Part shown: positions 15,936-24,946 of the stretch, piece after piece | Position numbering within the stretch: position 1 is the stretch's first letter | How the letters are laid out: every line of letters starts with the position of its first letter | Assembly: GCA_031363945.1 (NCBI GenBank) | Contig: JANLVJ010000061.1 | Coordinates: 1-25,052, forward strand | DNA: 25,052 nt | Direction: 5' to 3' | Source: JANLVJ01 sp031363945 | GTDB lineage: Bacteria; Bacteroidota; Bacteroidia; Sphingobacteriales; Sphingobacteriaceae | Program-made: the position numbers and the translations under genes | Notes under the pieces: model-generated | Databases searched by the model: none | Seen by the model: the letters and a program-made list of their open reading frames with translations, nothing else | What the model was told of the DNA's origin: nothing

Positions 15936-16877
15936 TTAAAATTTGATCAATTCCAGAGGCTTATAGTCACGGCCCTGGTAAGCACCCCTTGATTCAAGAC
16001 CTCTGTCAATATATGTTTGAATAGACGATTTGTTTATTCCCCATTGTGGGGCAATGAGATATTCATAATCAGCAATACCAAAAATTCTCTGCAAAACTAT
16101 ATCAGGCCTCAGCAGTGGAACAAAATCTGCCAGAAAATCTGTGTATTCTTCAAGGCTAAAAAGTTTGAATGGTTTACGCTTATAACGTACACCCATAACT
16201 GAGCCTTCGACAATATGCAAATGATGTAATTTTACGAATTTGACCTTCGGTAACCGGTTAATTTCTGATGCATAGGCAAGCATCATTTCCCGGGTTTCCC
16301 AGGGAAAACCAAAAATCGTATGTACACAAAGATCAAGTTTCCTATTGTCAATTAATCTAACTGCATCAAGAAATTCACTGTGAGAGCAGCCCCTGTTTAT
16401 CTTAATCAGCGTTTCATCATAAATTGATTCCATCCCCATTTCAAGGTCAACATAAAGCTTGTCTGAATATGACTCGAGCAGATCGATTTTATCCGAATCG
16501 ATGCAATCTGGTCTTGTCCCTACTGAAAGCCCTACAATATCAGCTGAATTGATACTCAGTGCCTCATCATACATTTTTTTCAGGTAATCGACTGATGCAT
16601 AGGTATTGGTATTGGGTTGAAAATAGACTATAAACTTTTCAGCTGCATAGTTCTTTTTAGCCCGTTCAATACCTTGAATCAGCTGTTCTTTTATAGATGC
16701 GATTGAACGGGCAAGACTGGGTGTGAATGAATCGACATTGCAATAGGTGCATCCGCCAAAGCCTTTTGAACCGTCACGATTAGGACAAGTGAAACCTGCA
16801 TCGACAATTACTTTAAACACCTTTTTACCATCAAACTTCTTTTTCAGGTATGGGCCATATTTGTTATATCCTTCCAT
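15936..16877 (-). CDS. TIGR01212 family radical SAM protein (YhcC-like)
   Basis: Radical SAM enzyme of the YhcC/TIGR01212 group; the reaction is not established. Cluster-binding cysteines are Cys31, Cys43 and Cys46 in CPNRDGSKGFGGCTYC, the family's CX11CX2C spacing rather than the usual CX3CX2C. Further family stretches are YFQPNTNTYA (about 95-104), VGLSVGTRPDCI (about 125-136), DLEMGMES (about 155-162) and the later HTIFGFPWET. Length 313 is typical. ATG 16877 gives the expected opening YNKYGPYLKKKFDGKKVFKV. It stands alone, divergent from the TreZ-like gene. Confidence 0.9.
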   Translation of the reverse strand: MEGYNKYGPYLKKKFDGKKVFKVIVDAGFTCPNRDGSKGFGGCTYCNVDSFTPSLARSIASIKEQLIQGIERAKKNYAAEKFIVYFQPNTNTYASVDYLKKMYDEALSINSADIVGLSVGTRPDCIDSDKIDLLESYSDKLYVDLEMGMESIYDETLIKINRGCSHSEFLDAVRLIDNRKLDLCVHTIFGFPWETREMMLAYASEINRLPKVKFVKLHHLHIVEGSVMGVRYKRKPFKLFSLEEYTDFLADFVPLLRPDIVLQRIFGIADYEYLIAPQWGINKSSIQTYIDRGLESRGAYQGRDYKPLELIKF

Positions 16878-17010
16878 ATATATTTTTCATACTGTTCATA
16901 AAGAAAATGAGGAACAGTTATTTCAGCTTACCGAATAATGGCGATCAAATAAAGAAATGTAAAGATATAAAAGGCTGAAGTAAAATATGAAGCATAAAAT
17001 TTTCCAAATT

Positions 17011-17036
17011 TCGGTTAATAGAATATTAAATACCGA
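17011..17036. promoter_or_regulatory. Inverted repeat in the divergent spacer before the TreZ-like gene
   Basis: TCGGT-TAATA (17011-17020) and TATTA-aat-ACCGA (17024-17036) form a dyad with one 3-nt offset, about 77 bp before the GH13 start. A regulator site is possible but unproven. Confidence 0.3.
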
Positions 17037-17112
17037 TAAAGCACTATTTGCTAATTAACTGGCAGAGAAATTGATTTAATTATGTTTATCTGAGTAATTC
17101 CTTAAAATCTGA

Positions 17113-18978
17113 ATGAATACTATCCCTGGAGTTAAATTTAATGAAGAAGGTATTGCCGAAATAACCTTGTGGGCCCCGTTTGCTCAAAAAACTGAACTGG
17201 TTATACTTAAAACTGATAGAAAAATAGCACTGCAAAGGGCAGAACGAGGATATTGGTATTTAAAAACTGAAGAATTAAAAGAAAATGATAATTATAAATT
17301 TCTTTTAGATTCAAAGTTTCTTCATCCAGATCCTGCTTCTCGTTTTCAACCAGAAGGAGTTTACGGCCCCTCAGCTGCAGTAAATCTTGAAGATTTTAAG
17401 TGGACCGACAAAAAATGGAAAAATCTATTAGTTGATGATTATATAATTTATGAATTGCATACCGGAACCTTCTCTCCTGAGGGAACTTTTGCAGGAATAG
17501 AAAACAGAATCGAGTACCTTTCAGGCTTAGGCATTACTGCTATTGAATTAATGCCTGTTGCCCAGTTTTCAGGAACAAGAAACTGGGGTTATGATGGTGT
17601 TTACCCGTATGCTGTTCAAAATTCATACGGAGGAGCTAAGGCCTTAATGCAACTTGTTGATAGCTGTCACAACCATAATATAGCAGTCATACTTGATGTG
17701 GTTTATAATCATCTGGGCCCTGAAGGAAACTATATTTCAGATTTCGGCAATTATTTTACTGATAAATATCAAACCCCGTGGGGAAAGGCAATTAATTTTG
17801 ATGATGCCTGGTCTGATGAGGTCCGCAGATATTTTATCGAGAATGCGCTTATGTGGTTTCGTGATTTTCATATTGATGCACTCAGACTTGATGCTGTGTA
17901 TGCTATTAAAGACTCAAGTCCTGTACATATTTTAAAAACCCTTAGGTTAAGGGTGAACGAATTAAATCTAGAAAAAGGCAAGCAGCACCATCTTTTTGTT
18001 GAGTCTAACCTAAATGACGTCCGGTTTATAAATCCTCTTGAAAAAGATGGATTCGGTATGGATGCCCAGTGGAATGAAGAATTTCACCATGCATTAAACG
18101 TGAGTGCTGGTGGTGAGAAAAAAGGAGCCCTGGCAGATTTTAACGGGGTTGAACATTTGGCAAAAAGCTATGCCGACGCATTTGTTTATGATGGAATTTA
18201 CTCACCAGGGAGGTCGAAAACTTTTGGTAGCAAGGTCACTGAAAATCCTGGTCATCAATTTATTGCCTTCTCTCAAAATCACAATCAGGTTGGAAACCGG
18301 ATTAATGGAGAAAGGACAACTCATTCCTTTAGTTTTGAAGCCCAAAAACTTCTGGCAGGGGCCTTAATGGTCAGCCCTTTTATCCCCCTTATTTTTATGG
18401 GTGAAGAATGGGCAGCTACGAACCCTTTTCAAAATTTCATGGATTCTAGCGACCTCAATATTATACAGGCCCTAGAAGATGGTATGAAATTAGAATTTTC
18501 ATCAGTTCAAGGCAAAGGTGATCTGCCTGATTTGCGCGTTGAAGAAGCTTATGAAAAAAGTAAACTTACATGGAATTCCCTTAAGATTAAAAAGAAGGCC
18601 CGAATGTTTGCCTATTACCAGGAACTTATACGATTACGGAAACATCTGCCCGCCCTTAGTTTACTAAATCGCAAGCAATTGATTGCGAATTACAATCAAG
18701 AGGCCGAAACAATCACATTGCAACGCTGGCATGGTGATAAAAAAGAGCAAACGATTTGCTGTCTCATGAATTTTGCAAAGACAGCAAAACAGATCAAACT
18801 ACCAGCCTCACATCACTGGAATAAAATTCTTGACTCTGCGAGTACAAAATGGGGTGGGCCTAAAGAATCAGACTTGAGACCGGCGAAAGATTTATCAACA
18901 AATGACGTAAATCATCCTCCAGGTACATTTTATATACAACCACAGTCTCTCATTATTTTCATAAATCATGACGTCTGA
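17113..18978 (+). CDS. treZ: Malto-oligosyltrehalose trehalohydrolase-like GH13 enzyme (TreZ family)
   Basis: GH13 protein matching TreZ, which releases trehalose from maltooligosyltrehalose in the TreY-TreZ pathway. An N-terminal CBM48-like domain (about 1-95) precedes the barrel, with YELHTGTFSPEGTF (113-126), NWGYDGVYPYA (157-167), region I DVVYNHLGPEGN (195-206), region II DALRLDAV with nucleophile Asp260, and region III LFVESN with acid/base Glu297. Region IV reads FSQNHNQVGNR: Asn391 stands where the transition-state Asp of 'QNHDQ' is expected. The later 'DH' site reads FMDSSD. The C-terminal barrel domain is complete and the length of 621 is normal. No treY adjoins it. Family assignment is firm; normal activity is doubtful. 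Confidence 0.85.
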   Translation: MNTIPGVKFNEEGIAEITLWAPFAQKTELVILKTDRKIALQRAERGYWYLKTEELKENDNYKFLLDSKFLHPDPASRFQPEGVYGPSAAVNLEDFKWTDKKWKNLLVDDYIIYELHTGTFSPEGTFAGIENRIEYLSGLGITAIELMPVAQFSGTRNWGYDGVYPYAVQNSYGGAKALMQLVDSCHNHNIAVILDVVYNHLGPEGNYISDFGNYFTDKYQTPWGKAINFDDAWSDEVRRYFIENALMWFRDFHIDALRLDAVYAIKDSSPVHILKTLRLRVNELNLEKGKQHHLFVESNLNDVRFINPLEKDGFGMDAQWNEEFHHALNVSAGGEKKGALADFNGVEHLAKSYADAFVYDGIYSPGRSKTFGSKVTENPGHQFIAFSQNHNQVGNRINGERTTHSFSFEAQKLLAGALMVSPFIPLIFMGEEWAATNPFQNFMDSSDLNIIQALEDGMKLEFSSVQGKGDLPDLRVEEAYEKSKLTWNSLKIKKKARMFAYYQELIRLRKHLPALSLLNRKQLIANYNQEAETITLQRWHGDKKEQTICCLMNFAKTAKQIKLPASHHWNKILDSASTKWGGPKESDLRPAKDLSTNDVNHPPGTFYIQPQSLIIFINHDV

Positions 18979-19164
18979 ACAGAGCTATACCTATTTCAGC
19001 TCATAGTATTTTTAATATTCATACGTTCTGCCGTGCGGCTATTGCCCATTAGCCCGTTACAATATAATGGCAGGTTAAATTTCTTATTAATTCGTTACTC
19101 AAGGAGCACCTACAGGATAGATGGTCCCCTTTTTTTTGGCTAGATTTATCCTTTCAATCTGTAT

Positions 19165-22100
19165 ATGGAAATCGTAAAGCCTTATTTACCTGTTAACAAA
19201 ATCAGGCTGGTGACAGCTGCTTCATTATTCGATGGCCATGATGTTTCTATCAATATCATGCGCCGCATTTTGCAAGCTTCGGGTGCAGAAGTCGTTCATC
19301 TTGGCCATAACAGATCAGCACTTGAAATTGTTAACTGCGCTATCCAGGAAGATGTACAGGGTATAGCCATCACCTCTTATCAGGGAGGGCATAATGAATA
19401 CTTTAAATATGTATTTGATCTGCTAAAAAAAGCAGGCGCCGGGCATATCCGCATCTTTGGAGGTGGGGGTGGGGTTATTCTGCCGTCAGAGATAAAAGCC
19501 TTGCATGAATATGGAATAACAAGAATCTATTCTCCTGATGATGGACGCCTATTGGGTTTACAGGGTATGATTAATCATTTACTACAAGCCTGCGATTTTC
19601 CTCTAGGAACCAAGATCGAAGAATTTCCCGCTATAATTTCAACAACAAATCAAGGGGCTTTAGCACGGGCAATCACGCTTGCTGAAAATGGTGTGACAGG
19701 GCTTTCAGAAAAACTGATGTTACTGGAGGAAGAAGTAAAAAAGTCGGGCTCTAAAAACCATCATCACCTTAATAAGATTTCTGCCACCCAAGAGCAGATG
19801 AACTTACGTTCAACCGAAAGCTCATTCACAGAGGTAATATCAGCAGGTGCACCAGTCATAGGAATTACCGGCACGGGAGGTGCAGGAAAGTCTTCTCTTA
19901 CTGATGAGTTAATAAGACGGTTTTTAGATTCATTCCCTGATTTACAACTTGCTGTACTTTCAATAGATCCCAGTAGAAAAAAATCAGGGGGAGCCTTACT
20001 TGGAGATAGAATCAGAATGAATGCTATAGATACCCCACGCGTTTATATGCGTTCTCTGGCAACACGTCAATTTCACCAGTCATTGTCTGGGGCTTTAAAA
20101 GATGCAATCACATTATGCCGGCTGTCGGGTTTTGATCTGATTGTGATTGAAACCTCAGGAATCGGTCAAAGTGACTCTGATATTACAAGCCTCAGCAATC
20201 TTGCTCTGTATGTGATGACCCCCGAATTTGGGGCGGCCAGTCAGCTTGAAAAAATTGATATGCTAGATTTTGCCGATCTCATTGCGATTAATAAGTCAGA
20301 TAAAAAAGGTGCCGAAGATGCGCTAAGAGACGTTAAGAAACAATTTGTACGCAATCATCAGTTATTTGATACGCCAACACATCAGCTTCCTGTATATGCA
20401 ACAATTGCCTCGCAATTTAATGACGCAGGTACAAATGAACTTTTCACCCGGCTACTTGACGAATTAAATAAGAAACAGCTTGTGAACTGGCCATTGCCAG
20501 CACTTTTCACCCGGTCTACCGTCAAAGAAGGAATCATTCCTGCCCGAAGGGTGCGCTATCTGGCAGAAATTGCAGAAGCCTCGGATAAGTATGAAGCACA
20601 GGTCAGGAACCAATCACAACTGGCTGGCAAATTATACCAGTTGCGTGGTACGCTTGAGATTATTACCGGATCAATTTCTAAAAATGATCAGTCTGAGTTA
20701 ATAGCCGGGATAAAAGAAATTAGCGATAATCTAGAGGAACAATTTGAACCTCAGAATAAAAAACTTATAGAAAACTGGCCAGCATTAAAAAAAAGATATC
20801 AGCAAGATACTTTTCGCTACCAGGTAAGAGATAAAGAGATACAGCAACAATTATTTACAACCTCACTTTCAGGAATCCGGATTCCAAAAATCGCCTTACC
20901 TGCCTACCAGGAATGGGGTGATTTATTGAAATGGATGCTAAGAGAAAATGTCCCCGGTGAGTTCCCTTTTACGGCAGGTGTTTTTCCGTTAAAAAGAGAA
21001 GGTGAAGACCCTACCCGCATGTTTGCAGGTGAAGGAGGACCCGAAAGAACAAATAAACGGTTTCACTACGTATCAGCTGGTCAGGCTGCAAAACGGCTAT
21101 CAACAGCCTTTGATTCGGTCACTTTATACGGAGAAGATCCTGATGAACGCCCTGATATATATGGGAAAATTGGAAATGCTGGCGTCAGTATCGCCACTAT
21201 AGACGATGCCAAGAAGCTTTACAGCGGATTTGATCTTTGTGCCCCATCAACCTCGGTATCGATGACAATCAACGGGCCAGCACCGATGATACTTGCATTT
21301 TTTCTGCATGCTGCCATCGACCAGCAATGTGAACTTTATATTCAGAAAGAAAAGTTAACAGCTTCAGTGCAGCAAAAAATACAAGTAATTTTCAGTAGCA
21401 GAGGTGAATCACAGCCAGAATATGAGGGCCCTTTACCTGAAGGCAATAATGGGCTGGGGCTAATGCTACTCGGCATTAGTGGGGCAGATGTATTGCCTGA
21501 CAATGTTTATTCAAAAATTAAAGCCTACACCCTTAGTGCTGTCAGGGGAACTGTTCAGGCAGATATTCTCAAAGAAGATCAGGCACAGAATACCTGTATC
21601 TTTTCAACTGAATTCGCCTTGAAAATGATGGGTGACATTCAGGCCTATTTTAGTGTGAATAAAGTAAAAAATTTTTATTCTGTTTCTATTTCCGGTTACC
21701 ATATTGCTGAAGCCGGAGCAAACCCGATCAGCCAGCTAGCATTTACTTTAAGTAATGGTTTTACCTTTGTTGAGTACTACCTGAGCCGAGGACTCAAAAT
21801 AGATGATTTTGCGCCTAATCTTTCTTTTTTCTTTTCGAATGGCATCGATCCTGAATATGCTGTCATTGGCAGAGTGGCAAGACGTATCTGGGCAAAGGCT
21901 ATCAAACATATATATGGGGGAAATGAACGGTCACAAAAGCTCAAATATCATATCCAGACTTCTGGAAGATCGCTGCATGCACAGGAAATTGATTTTAATG
22001 ATATCCGAACAACCCTTCAGGCTCTATATGCCTTAAATGATAATTGTAATTCACTTCATACAAATGCTTATGATGAAGCTATTACTACCCCTACTGAAGA

Positions 22101-22644
22101 ATCAGTCAGGAGAGCAATGGCCATTCAATTAATCATAACAACAGAACTAGGGCTTGCAAAAAATGAAAACCCCCTACAAGGTGCATTTATTATCGAAGAA
22201 CTCAGTGATCTTGTTGAAGATGCAGTAATGGAAGAATTCAGACGTATTTCTGAAAGGGGTGGTGTACTGGGTGCAATGGAAACCATGTATCAGCGCGGTA
22301 AGATTCAGGAAGAGTCTTTATATTATGAGACCATGAAACACGATGGTTCTTATCCAATTATCGGAGTAAATACTTTTCTGAACAGTAAGGGTTCACCGAC
22401 CTTAATTCCAGCAGAAGTGATCAGGGCCACTGAAGAGGAAAAAAAAGCTCAGATTACCAACTTACGGGCTTTTAAGAAGAGATTTATTAGTAAATCTGGA
22501 CCAGCTCTAGAGCAACTCAAAGTAGATACCTTACAGGATATCAATGTATTTGAAACACTTATGTCAGCAGCCAGGTTTTGTACACTTGGACAGATAACGC
22601 ATCTATTATATGAAGTGGGCGGGCAGTACAGGCGTAATATGTAA
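19165..22644 (+). CDS. icmF: Fused acyl-CoA mutase IcmF (isobutyryl-CoA mutase with built-in GTPase)
   Basis: Adenosylcobalamin enzyme that interconverts isobutyryl-CoA and n-butyryl-CoA, with its own G-protein chaperone in one 1159-residue chain. Domains: B12-binding (about 10-145) with the lower-ligand motif DGHDVS (His25); MeaB-like GTPase (about 230-440) with Walker A GTGGAGKS (236-243) and base-specificity NKSD (376-379); a helical linker (about 455-570); and the mutase barrel (about 575-1159). RMFAGEGGPERTN (618-630) has Phe620 where methylmalonyl-CoA mutase has Tyr, and GTVQADILKEDQ supplies the IcmF-type Gln, pointing to a butyryl rather than a methylmalonyl substrate. It stands alone on the plus strand. 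Often mis-annotated as methylmalonyl-CoA mutase. Confidence 0.93.
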   Translation: MEIVKPYLPVNKIRLVTAASLFDGHDVSINIMRRILQASGAEVVHLGHNRSALEIVNCAIQEDVQGIAITSYQGGHNEYFKYVFDLLKKAGAGHIRIFGGGGGVILPSEIKALHEYGITRIYSPDDGRLLGLQGMINHLLQACDFPLGTKIEEFPAIISTTNQGALARAITLAENGVTGLSEKLMLLEEEVKKSGSKNHHHLNKISATQEQMNLRSTESSFTEVISAGAPVIGITGTGGAGKSSLTDELIRRFLDSFPDLQLAVLSIDPSRKKSGGALLGDRIRMNAIDTPRVYMRSLATRQFHQSLSGALKDAITLCRLSGFDLIVIETSGIGQSDSDITSLSNLALYVMTPEFGAASQLEKIDMLDFADLIAINKSDKKGAEDALRDVKKQFVRNHQLFDTPTHQLPVYATIASQFNDAGTNELFTRLLDELNKKQLVNWPLPALFTRSTVKEGIIPARRVRYLAEIAEASDKYEAQVRNQSQLAGKLYQLRGTLEIITGSISKNDQSELIAGIKEISDNLEEQFEPQNKKLIENWPALKKRYQQDTFRYQVRDKEIQQQLFTTSLSGIRIPKIALPAYQEWGDLLKWMLRENVPGEFPFTAGVFPLKREGEDPTRMFAGEGGPERTNKRFHYVSAGQAAKRLSTAFDSVTLYGEDPDERPDIYGKIGNAGVSIATIDDAKKLYSGFDLCAPSTSVSMTINGPAPMILAFFLHAAIDQQCELYIQKEKLTASVQQKIQVIFSSRGESQPEYEGPLPEGNNGLGLMLLGISGADVLPDNVYSKIKAYTLSAVRGTVQADILKEDQAQNTCIFSTEFALKMMGDIQAYFSVNKVKNFYSVSISGYHIAEAGANPISQLAFTLSNGFTFVEYYLSRGLKIDDFAPNLSFFFSNGIDPEYAVIGRVARRIWAKAIKHIYGGNERSQKLKYHIQTSGRSLHAQEIDFNDIRTTLQALYALNDNCNSLHTNAYDEAITTPTEESVRRAMAIQLIITTELGLAKNENPLQGAFIIEELSDLVEDAVMEEFRRISERGGVLGAMETMYQRGKIQEESLYYETMKHDGSYPIIGVNTFLNSKGSPTLIPAEVIRATEEEKKAQITNLRAFKKRFISKSGPALEQLKVDTLQDINVFETLMSAARFCTLGQITHLLYEVGGQYRRNM

Positions 22645-22717
22645 ATAAAATTCAGACTTTTTAGACAAAGCCTTGACCTGAAATAATGAAAATTCAGGCT
22701 TCCCGAATTTAGAAACT

Positions 22718-23431
22718 TTACCAGGTATGAATAGGGTAAAACAAAAAACTAATTGTTGCAGTAAGTCCGCTCAAAGAATAACCTTGAATGGGGCGCATTA
22801 CGAGATAAGAAAAATCTAACCTGAACCTATCAGATAGCAATGCCCCTGCTTCAATACTTGCACCAAAACTGCTTTTAAAGCCCGTATTGATATGTTGATT
22901 ATTTACCCTGAGCTGCCCAAAAATATATTTTGCATCAATTTCAATATAGGGTAGGAAATCAGGTTGTACGAAAAAAAAGTGCTGGTAGGTATAGGATGGA
23001 GCTATTATGTAAAACCGATCGTGTTTCGTTTCATGTGATCCAGGCTTATCTTCAATGGGAGTATTTTTACTGATGCTGTAATAGTCAAGTGCAGGGCCGA
23101 AACCTGATTCTGCACGGCTATATAAGAAATCAGCTGTAAAGTAGGTAGCAATCGAATTGAAATGCCTGATTAAATTCTTTTGCGCTGGAAAGAGCAAGCC
23201 GATTTTTGGCCCAAATCTATACCATAAGGCTCTATTAATTGTTTTTGCCGGGCTTTCTTTTAAAATTGACTGAAAAGTAGGTGAGTCTGGAATTGAATCC
23301 TGACCTAAAGGATCAAAAACCTTATATCCCATACTGTCTTTCGTAGTCTGGGCTATAAGATCGTTTTTTACACCAATGGTAAGTAACAAAAAACTTAAAA
23401 TAATATAATAGTACGATCTGAAAGTATACAT
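22718..23431 (-). CDS. Exported protein, probable outer-membrane beta-barrel
   Basis: Not recognised as a named family. A signal peptide covers about residues 1-27, with likely cleavage after LIAQ. The mature part starts with a polar stretch (about 28-65), then shows alternating amphipathic strands such as RFGPKIGLLFP, FYIIAPSYTYQHFFF, PYIEIDAKYIFGQLRV and FGASIEAGALLSDRFRLDFSYLV. The chain ends in strand ATISFLFYPIHTW with an aromatic last residue, as in many outer-membrane proteins. At 237 residues an eight-stranded barrel is plausible. It follows the desaturase gene by 40 bp on the same strand, so co-transcription is likely. A possible link is envelope lipid composition, but no function can be given. 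Confidence 0.7.
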   Translation of the reverse strand: MYTFRSYYYIILSFLLLTIGVKNDLIAQTTKDSMGYKVFDPLGQDSIPDSPTFQSILKESPAKTINRALWYRFGPKIGLLFPAQKNLIRHFNSIATYFTADFLYSRAESGFGPALDYYSISKNTPIEDKPGSHETKHDRFYIIAPSYTYQHFFFVQPDFLPYIEIDAKYIFGQLRVNNQHINTGFKSSFGASIEAGALLSDRFRLDFSYLVMRPIQGYSLSGLTATISFLFYPIHTW

Positions 23432-23471
23432 AAGGTCAGATCGTGACTATCAAAAAAAGGACCATTAATCA

Positions 23472-24455
23472 CTAACTATGAATCCATGAAAACTGATGTG
23501 GTATAGGGTTTGCCTTTGACCGCTCTGCAACACGCATTAGCCGTGAAGGTAATGCAAGAAGGTAGTCTCTGGCTTGTTCACCAGCACTGTTTAATCCTTT
23601 CATATTTTCAATATTCCATTCAGAAATTAATGATTTGAAAATATCAATATAATCATGTGCAGTGTAAACACCTGTACGAATTGCAGCATCAGTAAAATGT
23701 TGAAATGTCTCACCTGCCTTACCACCGAGTTCACGCATGAAATTGGCTGGCATAACAATTTTGCGTTTCATCATATCCTCAAATGCAAGCATTGCCTCAC
23801 TTGGATCAATTTCAAAAATCATATTCATGAAGTGCTTATATGCCTTTGCATGCCTGGCTTCATCAGCTGCTATCAGGCCACACATTTTTGATAACAATGT
23901 ATCTCCTTCTTTCTTAGCAAGACTGGCAACACGTCTGTGCGAAACATTTGTCGCCATCTCCTGAAAACTGGTATATACAAAGTTTCTATATGGATCACGA
24001 CCAGTTTGTACATCTGTACCATCGGCAATCAGGTATTGGGTAGTAATTTCCATCATCTTCATATTGACCCTGCCACTCAAATACAAGTACTTGTTGAGCG
24101 CATCGCCATGGCGGTTTTCTTCTGCTGTCCATTTACGAATCCATGTTAACCAGCCCCCTGTAGCATAATCTTTTTCTACATCATCAACTAATGAGAGCCA
24201 TGATTCGTAGGTTGGCAAGGCTTCTTCGGTAATTGTATCACCAATGAGTACAGCAAGCAAATCATAAGAAAGAGAACCCGCGCGTTCTTGAATTTCTCTG
24301 ATCTGATCAAAAAATTCTTCTCCTGAAGAATCTGGAAGCAGATCTGAGGGCTGCCAGTTTTCATCTATCGGACGCAGGTATTCAGGAATCAAAAGGGTAA
24401 TTTGATTCTCTACATGCCGCATTACCTCACGTCTGGATGCCACTAATAATTCCAT
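23472..24455 (-). CDS. Acyl-ACP desaturase (stearoyl-ACP 9-desaturase family)
   Basis: Soluble diiron enzyme that introduces a cis double bond into saturated acyl-ACP with O2 and ferredoxin, controlling membrane fluidity. ATG 24455 (MELLVASRREVMRHVE) is chosen; the longer frame begins with TTG at 24470. With this start the iron ligands are in TAEENRHG (EENRH 112-116) and AADEARHA (DEARH 198-202), plus Glu84 in TYESWL and Glu166 in FQEMAT. Length is 327 residues, normal for bacterial members. It precedes a probable outer-membrane protein gene by 40 bp. An 11-base C tract (minus strand) lies 62-72 bp upstream of the start and could affect transcription. A ferredoxin-like electron donor is needed; the Rieske protein of this window is not obviously it. 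Confidence 0.92.
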   Translation of the reverse strand: MELLVASRREVMRHVENQITLLIPEYLRPIDENWQPSDLLPDSSGEEFFDQIREIQERAGSLSYDLLAVLIGDTITEEALPTYESWLSLVDDVEKDYATGGWLTWIRKWTAEENRHGDALNKYLYLSGRVNMKMMEITTQYLIADGTDVQTGRDPYRNFVYTSFQEMATNVSHRRVASLAKKEGDTLLSKMCGLIAADEARHAKAYKHFMNMIFEIDPSEAMLAFEDMMKRKIVMPANFMRELGGKAGETFQHFTDAAIRTGVYTAHDYIDIFKSLISEWNIENMKGLNSAGEQARDYLLALPSRLMRVAERSKANPIPHQFSWIHS

Positions 24456-24470
24456 ACACTTACAATTCAA

Positions 24471-24896
24471 TTAAAATTTAAAATTACAAAAAATCTGTTG
24501 GAAATTATGAATTTAAGGGGGGGGGGGAAAGAGTGTCTGCAGAGGCCCGGTTTGACGTTGTCTGCAAAATGTAATCAGTAGTGAATACATACCATCTTCT
24601 ATCATTTTCCACTGATTTAAACAACAGGCCTTTTCACTTAATGTTTATCATAAGCGTGTATTTCATGTTATCGGAGTATAAACTTAACTGCAGGTAATAT
24701 CCTGGTAACTCAAGGCCCGATTTCAAAGCCCCAAGGGGTAATTTGCTGATGTTTCTCTGCTTGCCACAAATTGATAATAACGCTCTTAAGGCCAGAACAA
24801 GTCTCAGGTAATTATTCAAAGAAAGTCAGGCTCCCGAAACAATTAACTTTTTTTCCTGCTGTACCCAATAAAACAATAAAACTTAGAAAAGTGTAT
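24471..24896. other. Non-coding spacer between the desaturase and the 5S rRNA terminator
   Basis: No gene is supported. It holds an 11-G homopolymer (24517-24527), two copies of TGTCTGCA 25 bp apart (24534-24541 and 24559-24566), and a 61-codon minus-strand frame of no recognisable family. The desaturase promoter must be within it. Confidence 0.5.
24517..24527. repeat. G11 homopolymer upstream of the desaturase
   Basis: Eleven consecutive G on the plus strand in an AT-rich spacer, 62-72 bp upstream of the desaturase ATG. Such tracts vary in length by slipped-strand mispairing and are also prone to sequencing error. Confidence 0.85.
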
Positions 24897-24934
24897 AAAT
24901 GCAAAAGCCGTACAGCAGATGATGCTGTACGGCT
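24897..24934 (-). terminator. Rho-independent terminator of the rRNA operon
   Basis: A perfect 12-bp stem, AGCCGTACAGCA (24906-24917) and TGCTGTACGGCT (24923-24934), closes a 5-nt loop. Read on the minus strand it is followed by TTTTGCATTT. It lies about 13 bp after the 5S 3' end. Confidence 0.9.
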
Positions 24935-24946
24935 AGTGTATTGAAT

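Noticed and set aside
22677..22698. CCTGAA/TTCAGG hairpin between icmF and the barrel gene as a terminator
   Set aside because: Only a 6-bp stem with a 10-nt loop and no T tract on either strand.
24634..24819. 61-codon minus-strand frame between the desaturase and 5S rRNA
   Set aside because: No known family, no promoter element, and codon content like the non-coding surroundings.
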